This document shows positions 32,201-42,080 of a DNA stretch of 64,000 nucleotides, piece after piece (position 1 is the stretch's first letter; every line of letters begins with the position of its first letter). A model generated the notes under the pieces. The model made no database searches. It saw only the letters and a program-made list of their open reading frames with translations, and was not told where the DNA came from. This DNA is from Branchiostoma floridae (lineage: Eukaryota; Chordata; Leptocardii; Amphioxiformes; Branchiostomatidae), in NCBI RefSeq assembly GCF_000003815.2, contig NC_049994.1, positions 18,643,876-18,707,875 on the forward strand. Reading direction: 5' to 3'. The position numbers were made by a program, and so were the translations under genes.

Positions 32201-32812
32201 ACAGGAAGCTCCACCCCCACGTACACGTTCTGGATAAACACCGTCGTCTATCCAGGAAACGTCCTGTTTGCGACGATTTCTGGATATCCAGGAATCGTCC
32301 TTCTGCTCAGAACGATTCCTGGATATCCAGGATTCGGCATATTACGAAAGTTAGATACTGACGAAAGTTGGATACAACAACCCCCTAGGTCCAAGAGTCC
32401 TAGCTTCCAACCCCCTAAGTCCAACGGTCCTAACGCTAAAAACCCCTAAGTCCAAGGGTCCTAACGCCTCCAACCCCCTAAGTCCAAGAGTCCTAACGCT
32501 TCCAACACCCTAAGTCCAAGAGTCCTAGGGATTTCCATCCCCCTAAGTCCAGACCCCCCCTCTATTTTTATTATTTGGAACGGCCCAATCGACCTTTAAC
32601 GCAATTTCTACAACTTGGACACTAGGTCGTTGCCAAATAACAATGTTTAGCTAATCTATAACAAGAATATAATACCTGAACACTAATATACTGTAACTTT
32701 CGAGCGGTTAGACTTCTCAAGAAGCATTCCCAAACCTACTCACATTTGAGATACAGTCGGTCAGGTTAGGTGGCGGTTCCTTCGGCTTGCCTCGGCCGAA
32801 CAGGCGATTCAT
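26218..32812 (-). CDS. CHMP5: charged multivesicular body protein 5 (ESCRT-III)
   Basis: Exons on the minus strand: 32812-32744, 30396-30292, 29979-29933, 28654-28561, 28321-28250, 27382-27274, 26826-26708, 26271-26218, GT-AG and in phase, 222 residues (vertebrate CHMP5 is about 219). The protein starts [20 protein letters not shown], continues with basic coiled-coil helices, [10 protein letters not shown] and [17 protein letters not shown], then an acidic tail, and ends [13 protein letters not shown]. These match CHMP5 from end to end. The family polymerises on endosomal membranes for vesicle budding; CHMP5 partners with LIP5/VTA1 to regulate VPS4. The start is the first ATG of the conserved MNRLFG. 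It lies head to head with TLCD5. Intron 1 contains two mobile elements. Confidence 0.96.
27388..28049 (-). repeat. five partial copies of CHMP5 exon 6 with acceptors
   Basis: About 66 bp of exon 6 (from CCCCATCACATCCTGGATCT to GTCTTGTAGGTCCTG on the plus strand) recurs at about 27452-27517, 27588-27653, 27721-27788, 27850-27917 and 27981-28048, with period about 130 bp. On the gene strand each copy has an AG acceptor and 22 codons of the exon but not its 3' part or donor. The spacers are CTAACCCCTAACC-like runs that resemble degenerate telomere repeats. Only the copy at 27274-27382 is complete. Confidence 0.92.
29755..29882. repeat. fold-back repeat with CGCCAAAAATAGTTA arms
   Basis: CGCCAAAAATAGTTA and its inverse bracket a GGTCAGACGTTTCGG tract. 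It is the same family as at 14930-15050. It lies in CHMP5 intron 3. Confidence 0.7.
30505..30598. mobile_element. orphan transposon tip (AGCAGAGGTTAGGCTCCGGC)
   Basis: CTCTCCAAGCAGAGGTTAGG and following GGCTGTTTTT ... TTTTATCGGG matches the right edge of the window (63935-64000), and in inverse about 24062-24100. The other end is not found here. Confidence 0.7.
30599..30979. mobile_element. 381-bp MITE with GGCCTAAGGCC ends
   Basis: The left end GGCCTAAGGCCACACCAATT continues to CTTGGTTCACGGATT. The right end is the inverse, with AATCCGTGAACCAAGAAATT through GGCCTAAGGCC. Arms are about 45 bp. It lies in CHMP5 intron 1 and has no transposase. Confidence 0.85.
31694..31885. repeat. 39-bp tandem array, about five units
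   Basis: Unit GTTCAGGCCGTTTTCTGGAT plus ATCCAGGAATCGTCCTCCT. Each unit contains the palindrome CTGGATATCCAG. The array is inside the element at 31151-32586. ORFs reading [10 protein letters not shown] and similar are products of the repeat. Confidence 0.92.
32377..32550. repeat. tandem array of about 32 bp (CCCCTAAGTCCAAGAGTCCT)
   Basis: Five to six imperfect units just inside the right terminus of the element at 31151-32586. No matching array occurs at its left terminus. Confidence 0.85.
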
Positions 32813-34035
32813 GGCGAGTTTTCTACCTTGTTTGCAAACCACGGAATAAAATGGAACTCCCAAAGCACTCCAGAGAGGTGCCCTAGCTTGTTTTGTTTCT
32901 TAAGGTGGTTTAGAAGTGTGTCTGAAGACTGTGCGTCAGGTAGAAATGTTCGTCTGAGTCACAGTCACAACACTGGTCTCAGCTCGGGGTTCTTCATCCG
33001 GGGAATCAGAGAAATTTTAGTCTTACACCGATGTTTTACGATCAATTGTTTTGGAGTAATCTTGGTCGAAACTAATATATAGGTTCCTATCAATCTATTT
33101 CCATTTATATTCATTAATAAGTTGGCATTTTTAAGTATTCAATCTAAGTCTTGCCGACTTTTTTCTACGGTTGAGCACAAAGAAAACTTACATCTTATAT
33201 CGAATACCTCTGTTGCAATAAATGGCTAGTGTTACGGTAGTATGACAGGGAATCATCGCACACAAATTGCGGACTAGTCTCAGCTGGCGGCAGGTCAAAG
33301 TTCAACCCATAGAAAACCAGGTGAGTTTGGTCTTGCGTTACCTGTTGTGCCAGTTTTGTTGTGGCGACTGCAGCAAGACGTCAGTTTCAAGGTTGCTCAA
33401 GACATCTTGGCTCTTTTGATGCCCCAGAACGTTGATTTAAGTCAGATTTAGGTGAGTAACTGGTAAGACATGCAAAATTTCCACTCCCGGCCGTTTCTAA
33501 TTTCTTACCGTTTCTTATAACGGTCTAATATAAGCGGTCCCATTCAAATTGAACTGAAACTTAACCTTGATTGTAATAGTGGAAATGGTGACATTGATTG
33601 CGATATTAGATTTTACAGCAGACAGCAGTAGCGTAAAGTTGTAGCTCATAGGGACAGTAATATAGATAGTGACCAGACTTCGCCCCCCTCCCCACCAGTG
33701 TGCACGGCGCGTTATGTAATTCGACACGCCCCTATAACGTTTCACTTGATTACCCCACTGAGCCACAGTGGAATACTTGTCTGACTTATCACCAGTCGAC
33801 AGATTTCTTTTTATCTAACTCCTCTCTTTTGAAATATCAACGTAGGCAATGTTAATTTGATTATCTGGATATATTTATGTTGATTTGATTATATGGTGAA
33901 TATCAGCTTGTTAGCTGCCTAGTGACCACATTGCAGTCTCCCTGTTGCAATTCATTGGCCATATTTCTAATTTATCATCCAAACTTGAAAAACACTTATT
34001 TTTTTTTAAACAGGTGAGCTTTTACTTAGTATGTT
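32813..34035. other. region between divergent CHMP5 and TLCD5 genes
   Basis: No coding exon recognised. A shared or paired promoter is expected because CHMP5 is transcribed left and TLCD5 right. CCAGGTGAGTTTGG at about 33318 and CAGATTTAGGTGAGTAAC at about 33440 are possible donors of noncoding first exons of TLCD5; this is inference only. Confidence 0.45.
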
Positions 34036-35068
34036 TTTACAAAAACTTGCTACAATGGTAGTGGTTGTTCTAAAACTCCTCGTGAGCCCGTTGCAGTTTA
34101 TTTGTTTGTGCCGAGTGCTCTGTCTCCTGAACACTCGCTGTCTTCCTAGTTTATCACCCAGTGACACTAACACAGGTTTTTATGGTAATACAGGAACTAA
34201 GTACCAATGGTAGAGATTGTCCTACTAGTAGGACTCCTTGTGAGTGTGGTACTTTGGGTTTGTTCGTACCGAGCGCTCTGTCTGGTACCCTGGGAAAACG
34301 CAGACTCCTTCGAGGCTCGCAAGGCCTAGTTTACCGATCCCCACCACACGCGCGCACGGGACACCCCCCGCCTAACACCCGCCGGCACGACAAACCAGCT
34401 GGCCTCAACTATCGCTTGCCTCTTACGAGCGATAGTTGGGGCCCGGCGTAAGTGGGGCCAGCTGGTAATGTAGTGGGGCGGGTGCGGGAGGGCGCGCGTT
34501 AGGCAGAGGATCGGTAACTGTTCTAATTCTTCTTTGCGAAGCTTCTCGAGCTGGTTTCCCAGGGTATCTGTCTGGTGAACGCTGTCTGTGTTCCATGTCT
34601 AGTTCATCTGTTCCCTGTACTAACACAAGTCTTTATGGTAATACAGGAACCAGCTACGATGGTAGAGGTTGCCCTAGGACTACTCGTGAGCGGACTGCTT
34701 TGGGTTTGTTCGTACCGAGCGCTCTGTCTGGTGAACGCTGTCTGTGTTCCATGTCTAGTTCCGCTGTTCTCTGTACTAACACAGGTTCTAATGTTATAGG
34801 AACTAGCTACAATGGTGGAGTTGGTTCTAGGTCTACTCGTGAGTGGACTGCTGTGGGTTTGTTTGTACCGAGCGCCCTGTCTCTGTCTCTATTTATCACC
34901 CAGTGACACTAACAGGTCTTTTTGACTTTATGTAGGAACTAGCGACAATGGTAGAGGTTGTTCTGGGTCTCCTCGTGAGCGGACTGCTCTGGGTTTGTTC
35001 GTACCGAGCGCTCTCTCTGGTGAACGCTCGCTGCAGTGACACTAACACAGGTTTTTATGCCTTTACAG
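34036..35068 (+). repeat. five tandem copies of the TLCD5 start-codon exon
   Basis: Copies start at about 34042, 34190, 34645, 34797 and 34933, each with an ACAG-type acceptor, a GAACTAGCTACAATGGT-like start site (diverged in the first two copies) and roughly the first 25-30 codons (MVEVVLGLLVSGLLWVCSYR and variants). Only the last exon, at 35069, runs on into the conserved AEWNCRLV sequence. Copy 2 is split by the element at 34286-34566. Several copies contain an internal CTCGTGAGT or CTCGTGAGC that could act as a donor. Confidence 0.9.
34286..34566. mobile_element. 281-bp GC-rich fold-back MITE, 9-bp target duplication
   Basis: Ends TACCCTGGGAAAACGCAG and inverse. Arms include TTACCGATCC and ACCAGCTGGCC. 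TCTGTCTGG flanks both sides (34277-34285 and 34567-34575), and the sequence without it matches the neighbouring exon copies. Probably Mutator-like. Confidence 0.88.
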
Positions 35069-35080
35069 GAACTAGCTACA

Positions 35081-37195
35081 ATGGTGGAGTTGGTTCTAGG
35101 ACTCCTCGTGAGCGGACTACTGTGGGTTTGTTCGTACCGAGCGCTCTGTCTCATTAACGCTCGCTGCAGTGCGGAATGGAACTGTCGCCTAGTTACGGCT
35201 GCCCATGGCGTCCTCATCACGTGCCTGTCTTACAAGAACGGCTTCATAGACAACCGCTGGCCCTTCACTGATCCAGGTCGGTAAACTGTACCCATTATAT
35301 CTGTCTTTTATTCCAGTCTTTGATTGGAGCCAGAAATATTTCTCATCATTGCACATAAAATATTAACTAGTTTCCTCTTTCTTGTGATCTTGGTCCCCCT
35401 CTCCTTTTGCCTTCAGATCAGCATACTAATGAATGATGCTTTAGCTACATCTTCTCTGATCAACTGAGGCAGGTACAATGGGTGGCCCTTATGCAGATAA
35501 TTGCTGGAATCAAGGAAAAAAAGCTCTTAAAAGTTTGATAAAAGCATTTGTGTAAGGGTCCATAATATTTTGAATTTAGGATTAAGGAAAACTTTAAGTT
35601 GACTACAAATCTTGATAAGACTTTCCCTCATTTATTTATTTTTCTGTTGCTAAGTTGTTCTCCCAGTAATAGACATTACCCGGTACATTTTTAAGTCCGA
35701 GGACCAAGTAAGATAAGATTTAACTCCCTCTCCCATCTTTCCCCAGGCCTGCCTAACACACAGTATGAGGTACAGATCATTGTGCTGTGTCTCGGGTACT
35801 TCATGTTCGACTTCTCCTGGTGTGTGTACCACGGGACGGAGGGGATCGTCATGCTCACTCATCACTGTGCAAGTATATTTGGGCTCACTGCAGGTAAGGA
35901 ATACAGGGTCATTAGGGGTTCAAATCCTAAGGTTAGGGGTTTGATTCCCATCCCTGGTGTGTGTACCACGGGACGGAGGGGATCATCATGCTTACACACC
36001 ACTGTGCCAGTATATTTGGACTCACTGCAGGTAAGATACATAGGGTTATGTCATAAGGTTAGGGGTTTGATTCCCATCCCTGGTGTGTGTACCACGGGAC
36101 AGAGGGGATCGTCATGCTCACTCACCACTGTGCCAGTATATTTGGACTCACTGCAGGTAAGATACATAGGGTTATGTCATAAGGTTAGGGGTTTGATTCC
36201 CATCCCTGGTGTGTGTACCACGGGACAGAGGGGATCGTCATGCTCACTCACCACTGTGCCAGTATATTTGGGCTCACTGCAGGTAAATAACACAGTCTGG
36301 ATTGTAAGGTTAGGGGTTTGATTCCCATCCCTGGTGTGTGTACCACGGGACAGAGGGGATCGTCATGCTCACTCACCACTGTGCCAGTATATTTGGGCTC
36401 ACTGCAGGTAAGGCACACAGAGTTGTGTATATCATGAGGTTTTGGGTTCGAATCCCATTGTTTGGGGTTTGAATGCCAAGGTTAGGGTTCGAATTTAAAG
36501 GTTAGGAGTTTAAATCCCAAGGATAGGGGTTCAATGCCCAAGGATGGGGTTTGAAATCCTGAAGTTAGGGGTTTGTATCCTAAGATAAGGTATTCAAATC
36601 CTATGGGTTAGGGTTCAAATCAGGATTTGGGGGTGCACTCACGCCATGCTCAGTCACAATAAAAGCTCTGTAAATACATTTATTTTATCAGTGGCGCTGA
36701 GGAGAAGTTATCTTCAGATTTATTTTGGTTACTATAAATGATTTATTTGTCATCAGTAATGTGTTTCTATGTTGTTTGTGTCTCCCTCTCACAGCCCTGA
36801 TACTGGGGGTATCCGGTACAGATGTGATCGGCGTGATATTCGGAGCAGAGCTGACAAACCCGTTCCTACAGTTACGCTGGTTCTTAAAGGAAACGGGACG
36901 CTACCACACCCTCCTTGGCGAAATCAACGACTTTCTCTTCATCAGTCTCTTTGCTGGCGTTCGTATCGGCGTCGGCGGTTATTTCTTCTACACAGAATGG
37001 ACCAACGATCGACCGCTGTTGCTGTTTAAGTTAGGGGGAACGTTACTTTATATCGTCAGCTGGGTTTTCATGCTGCAGATTGGGAGGTTTGCAATAAGGA
37101 AATACTCGAGAATGTATAGAGAATGGAGAATGAAAAGCAGTAGTCATAAAATGAAGGTTAGTCATAGTAATGGTGCTTTTAATCATGTCAAGTAG
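35081..37195 (+). CDS. TLCD5: TLC domain-containing protein 5 (TMEM136)
   Basis: Coding exons 35081-35276, 35747-35893 and 36795-37195 join in phase to 247 residues, the usual length. A first transmembrane segment (MVELVLGLLVSGLLW) is followed by WNCRLVTAAHGVLI, YKNGFIDNRWPFTDPG, LGYFMFDFSWCVYHGTEG, MLTHHCASIFG (the His pair typical of TLC domains), GAELTNPFLQLRWFLKETG and further hydrophobic segments with a basic tail. These match vertebrate TMEM136/TLCD5 closely. It is a multi-pass membrane protein; its exact biochemical role is not settled. The start is the ATG in the last and only complete copy of a repeated first exon. AATAAA begins directly after the stop codon. Confidence 0.95.
35894..36415 (+). 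repeat. four partial copies of TLCD5 exon 2 with donors
   Basis: The last 75-80 bp of exon 2 (CCTGGTGTGTGTACCACGGG to TCACTGCAGGTAA) recurs at about 35957, 36079, 36203 and 36330, with period about 120-130 bp, separated by GTTAGGGGTTTGATTCCCAT spacers. Each copy keeps the 5' splice donor; none has an acceptor of its own. Degenerate spacer units continue to about 36640. Confidence 0.92.
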
Positions 37196-39351
37196 AATAA
37201 ATGCTGATAGTGAAAAAAAATGAAATGAAAATTCAAAATATTATGATAAGAATCATGGAAAAGGGCAGCTGGAATTTATATGTATATATGTTGATGATTT
37301 GAAAATCTTTGATATAATTGTGAAAATTTTGAGATTCTTTTTGAGAAAGCTTTTTGTATTGAGGACTATAGTGGAAATGATGAACACTGCTGTTTTTACC
37401 CAACAATATTATAGAGAATAATATTTAATACCTAGAAGTGATTATTATTGTTAAGAGGTTATCGTGCAAACTTGGAACAAATGTAACAGACATCAGACCA
37501 ACTGCTGTACTAGGTGGCTTGACTTTGTACAGGAAAAAATGCAGTAAATTATTCATTCCTCTCTGTATAAGAATAGGTAGCTTTTTTAAGTGTCTTTATG
37601 TTTGTTATCTAAAGCCACAGTTACTTGTAACAGACATGTTTTTGCTGCACTTTGCTGAGCTGGAATAGTATGAAAGAATTGCACGATTGATGACAAGAGT
37701 CTATATGACTTTTATTGTACAGCAATTATTGTGTCACAAGATAACTGCATTTTATGTGATATTATGATGTAAGACTGTTGGAAGAAAAATGTCATAAGTT
37801 TACTGTCAAAGTGAAAATTCCACCGCTGCATGTTGATTTGATTATAATTTTCGATGTCATCTGGGATTATCCGTGTGTGACGCAGTAGTTGCTCGAGGAT
37901 GAAACTTTGATCTGGTTTAAGATTTTGCTGCTTTGTAAGATTATTGACCATTGTGTGCAAGAGTCTGTAGGTAAAGGCAAGAACTCAGGACTTTTATTGA
38001 AGCTGCTTTGTACCTACTATGGCTGTGTACCTGAACCCTGTACCAGGTCCTGTACTTGTAAAATAATTTACATTTCATGTAGGTACAAATCCAGACCTGA
38101 ACACCTGGTGTACTTGTACCTGTTTGTACACCTGTACCTGTACTTAAACAAATTATATAAATAAATCACTAGTGGACAATTTGAATAGATCCCATCTCAA
38201 AGATGACAATTTTGGTACAATGTAAGTTGCTAATTGAAGAATGAGAATACTTACAAATAGATTGTTTTAGACTTAGATATGTAAATTCTCATAAAAAGAT
38301 GACAAAGGTTACACTCAGATGATTGATCAAACTTGTTAGGTACTGGTACAGTTACAGAGCTGGACCTGTACCTAGACTACTGTACTTTTTCTAAGATTTG
38401 TTTACCCTGTAAGTACACAGCCCTATCGCGGATACTTAATTTACTGTATTATAAACATTGCCGTGAGATATGTAACAAACTTGCCTGTCTATTAAAAGCC
38501 ACCTTTACCAAACAGTACACTTTTGCACAATTATTTCACGTCTCCTTGAAGTATTACTTGTGTATTCTCTCTGGTTTGCTTGGTTTCAAAATATTCAGTA
38601 TTGTTTGAATATTGTAGGTAACGTCAAGTTGAAAAAGGTAATGCTGCCAAACCTGTGACTGAGGATAGGATGAAATATTAAATTCTGTGGTTTCCAAATA
38701 CGGCCTGAGTATAACATATAACGTTAAAATATTATTTTATTATTATTTTATTTATTTATACATATAAAATATATAATGATATATAAAAAAATCAACCAAC
38801 CGAGTGTTGTTTTCTAATGGTTCTGAGTATTACTTTGGTAATTCAAAACTGATATATGGCGGTCTACATCGTCTTGCTGAACATCCTACAGTTAGCAAGT
38901 TCCTTCCCAACATCTGCTTGGAGACTATCAGGAATGTGGCGAACACCGGTGTGACACACTAAAGGTCAAAGGTCGCCCTGCCCCAGTTACGCAGCTGATC
39001 GGTGGACTCTGGACGTGAGACGATCTTACGTCACCTGAAGACGTGCACAGGTGCAGGTGTGAACGTCAGCAGGTGAGAGACGTCAGGTAACGTCAGAACG
39101 GCAGGTGAGAACCTACGTCAGGTGCTGTCAAAACACAAGGATTGTAGAATTTGGCGGACACGCAAAGATTTGTGTGTTGGGGAGGGGGGTATAATTTTCT
39201 TACTAAACTGAGTATGCAAAACTAAGTTTAATTTTAAGCACCACAGTTGAAGTATATTTTAGGTAACGGGACAAAGTACAGTAAGGGGTCTTATGTCATG
39301 AAATAGTGGGCATGCAATAAGCTTAAGGGACATGTACGTACCAATTGTTAC
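37196..39351. other. TLCD5 downstream and intergenic sequence
   Basis: No gene recognised. At 38010-38145 TGTACCTG-like octamers are clustered. At about 39010-39125 ACGTCA and CAGGTG motifs alternate (see findings). The rest is AT-rich. Confidence 0.6.
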
Positions 39352-39384
39352 AATGGGCTATTCCAAAAAATAAAGGAGAATGGG

Positions 39385-40020
39385 GGGCGGAAGAGGTTGG
39401 ATTGGATGGATAGGGGGGGTGGGTCAAAAATGTGGATTGGATAGGGGGTTGGGTCAAACAAATGTGGATCGGATAGGGGGGTTGGGTCAAACAAATGTGG
39501 ATCGGATAGGGGGGTTGGGTCAAACAAATCAGGATCGGATAGGGTGGTTGGGTCAAACAAATCTGGATTGGATAGGGGGGTTGGGTCAAACAAATCTGGA
39601 TCGGACAGGGGGGTTGGGTCAAACAAATCTGGATCGGATAGGGGGGTTGGGTCAAACAAATCTGGATCGGATAGGGGGGTTGGGTCAAACAAATCAGGAT
39701 CGGATAGGGTGGTTGGGTCAAACAAATCTGGATCGGATAGGGGGGTTGGGTCAAACAAATCTGGATCGGATAGGGGGGTTGGGTCAAACAAATCTGGATC
39801 GGATAGGGGGGTTGGGTCAAACAAATCTGGATCGGATAGGGGGGTTGGGTCAAACAAATCTGGATCGGATAGGGGGGTTGGGTCAAACAAATCTGGATCG
39901 GATAGGGGGGTTGGGTCAAACAAATCTGGATCGGATAGGGGGGTTGGGTCAAACAAATCTGGATTGGATAGGGTGGTTGGGTCAAACAAATCTGGATCGG
40001 ACAGGGGGGTTGTGTCAAAT
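39385..40020. repeat. 33-bp minisatellite (GGATCGGATAGGGGGGTTGG), left array
   Basis: About 18-19 units with consensus GGATCGGATAGGGGGGTTGG plus GTCAAACAAATCT. ORFs on both strands (QTNLDRIGGLG, DPTPLSDPDLF) are open only because the unit is a multiple of three. The G-run in each unit could form G-quadruplexes. Confidence 0.95.
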
Positions 40021-40831
40021 TTTGTTGGGTCATATTGTTGTCTTCTTAGTTATAGACAACTAGTATAATTATTATTGCTTTTCTTGTAGCCAAAAGATCA
40101 CAAGCCTTCACGGAACCATGTGTCTGCAGCTCAGCACAGTAGAGTGAAATGATGGTTTCATCGCTGCTATGTTCCAAAAACTCCTTGGCTATAATGATTT
40201 TTAAAATAGCTTAGATTGATTGAGGACATTTGGATTTATGTGAAACAATCACCACACTGATCACAAATAGATATTTGTCCTGGGTTGTTAAAATTCTTGG
40301 CAGCTGTCACTCACTGAACATTTTAGAGATGTGAATTTCAAAGTAAAACTATTGAAAATGAAAAAGAATATCATAATACTTTGCATCCTGAACACTCCAA
40401 AGTTACTTAGTCTGACTCTGAGTCTATCTTTGCCTGATTCCCTTCTAATGCCTCCACAATTTTACAAGGTAGCGACATGATCCAGTAGAGGAATAGCAAA
40501 TCTATCAGAAGACAAAAGCAGAGAAGAGATTAGCACAGATTAAGGTCAGCATAACAATGGAAGTCACTACAGGACAAAACCTTTTGCCAACATCAGAGGA
40601 GTCTCATTAGCATACAATCAGAGATGATTTTCTGCCAAGTTCATTTATTAATGTGAGGTGAATTCTGCTGCTGGCAAATCAGAGAAATTTTAGGTCAGAA
40701 ATATATTCAACTTTACAGCGATACCAACCGGTTGATAGGAGAGAAAATGTCCCCCTTGGACTGACTTGGTTGAACTTCGAATCCGTTCCCTTCCAAAGAA
40801 TGACCTGACTCTGACTGCTGGAAGCAGTCCC
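40021..40831. other. interior of the 5.9-kb element, left part
   Basis: AT-rich sequence with no recognisable coding region. Confidence 0.6.
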
Positions 40832-42075
40832 CAGTGTTCTCACCAGGATTTTTTCACAGCGTCGGGCAGGGGTCCGGGGGCCGCCGAAGGCCCCCGGCGG
40901 GGTCCAGGGGCAGAGCCCCTATGGGGGGACCCAGGGGGGCGAAGCCCCCCGGAAGCTCTTGCATTTTAGGCTATTCAGAAGGCTTATTGTATCAGTTTTT
41001 AGGGGCATATATACGATAATTGTAGCAGTTTGACGTAACGATACTTTGAGTCAAAGCATCAAAGACAACTAAAAACTCATAAACAACATACTTTACTCAG
41101 CTCAACAGTACTTTAATAAATATTGTCCGGTTTGCCACCAACTTTATCTAGATAAACAACTTTGACAGTCTCTGTTTTCATCGTATTTTTTTTCATCGTA
41201 AACAGAACAAAACACGCAGAAACATGTGCTCGGCACGGCCCGGGGAATCCCCGGCCGACTTTCAAGTTCGCGATCGGCGGACGAATAATGCGTTCACATA
41301 AGAGGTGTTGGACGTAAAAACAACAAGAATACCTTTGCTTCCTTTTGATATGAGTTTTGGGCCCGCAAAATCTCCAAAACGGCAGAAATTTTCGGGGTAA
41401 AATACGGTAAAATTTGCTCCAAAAATGGCGGTCGCTGCTGTTGTTTATCCTAAAGTCTTTGCCTAAACCAATGAGATCGCTAGTTTCCCCTGACGTCACA
41501 GAGACGCATCAGATCTCGTGAGAATTTTTTGCGAGATTTTACGATGTTTTCGCCGCCATTACCGCTAGCTGTCTGCATGCATGCAGGCACGATGTTTTTC
41601 GTCATTTCTCAACGCAAATTTCTCGATCTTTGGAAGGTTTTAGATGATTTACAAGTATACTGCAACATAAAAGGGAATATATACAAGTGCTATTTTTGTG
41701 CAAGTCCAAGAAGCGTTTCTTGCCGTTCCGATTTTGACCGGACTTGAACCGAAACTTTTTACAAGTTTTGTGCCGGTTCTCTGTTTACAGTACAGAACGC
41801 ACGCCGCGCAAGGGGCGGTCCTGGGTGGGGGCTGCGAGATAGCGGTACGCGGGGTGCTGTAAAACACCTCCCTTCGAGCTGAAACTTCCTGAAACAGCGG
41901 AGGCGCGTGCTTGGCACGTGCTTTCGTATTTTTAGTACGGTATTTTTCCAGTTTTCCCCCATTTTTTGGCCGCTACGCTGGGTGAAAATACAGCGTAGCG
42001 GGCTTTTTACAGCGTCATTTTTCCAGCCCACAGCGTATCGGCCCGCTATGCTGAAAAGGCCTGGTGAGAACACTG
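40832..42075. mobile_element. 1.24-kb element with CAGTGTTCTCACCAGG ends, 5-bp target duplication
   Basis: CAGTGTTCTCACCAGG and its inverse bound the element, and GTCCC flanks both sides (40827-40831 and 42076-42080). Near the left end is a GC-rich hairpin tract (GGGGGCCGCCGAAGGCCCCC). Near the right end GCGTAGCGGGC-type repeats occur. CAGTG ends suggest a hAT-like element, although hAT usually duplicates 8 bp. The ORF at 41499-41113 on the minus strand has no known signature. It is nested in the larger element. Confidence 0.82.
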
Positions 42076-42080
42076 GTCCC

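Larger units (their letters stand above)
31151..32586. mobile_element. 1.44-kb element with GGGCCGTTCC ends and internal 39-bp repeats
   Basis: The left terminus GGGCCGTTCCCAAAAATAAA pairs with an inverse at 32552-32586, and AAT flanks both sides. Inside are palindromic TGGATATCCAGGAATCGTCC sub-repeats, a 39-bp tandem array and a CCCTAAGTCCAAGAGTCCTA array. Its layout parallels the elements at 20127 and 22488, and its termini parallel those of the 5.9-kb element at 39355. It is in CHMP5 intron 1 and has no recognisable transposase. Confidence 0.85.

Noticed and set aside
35782-36321. 179-codon ORF as an extended TLCD5 exon
   Set aside because: After 35893 it reads through the donor into shifted copies; conserved sequence resumes only at 36795.
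39323-40068. Overlapping 170-236 codon ORFs on both strands
   Set aside because: Produced by a 33-bp minisatellite whose length is a multiple of three.
40832-42075. ProtoRAG-type transposon, because of amphioxus context and a 5-bp target duplication
   Set aside because: Ends are CAGTG rather than CACTATG or CACAGTG, and no RAG-like ORF is visible.
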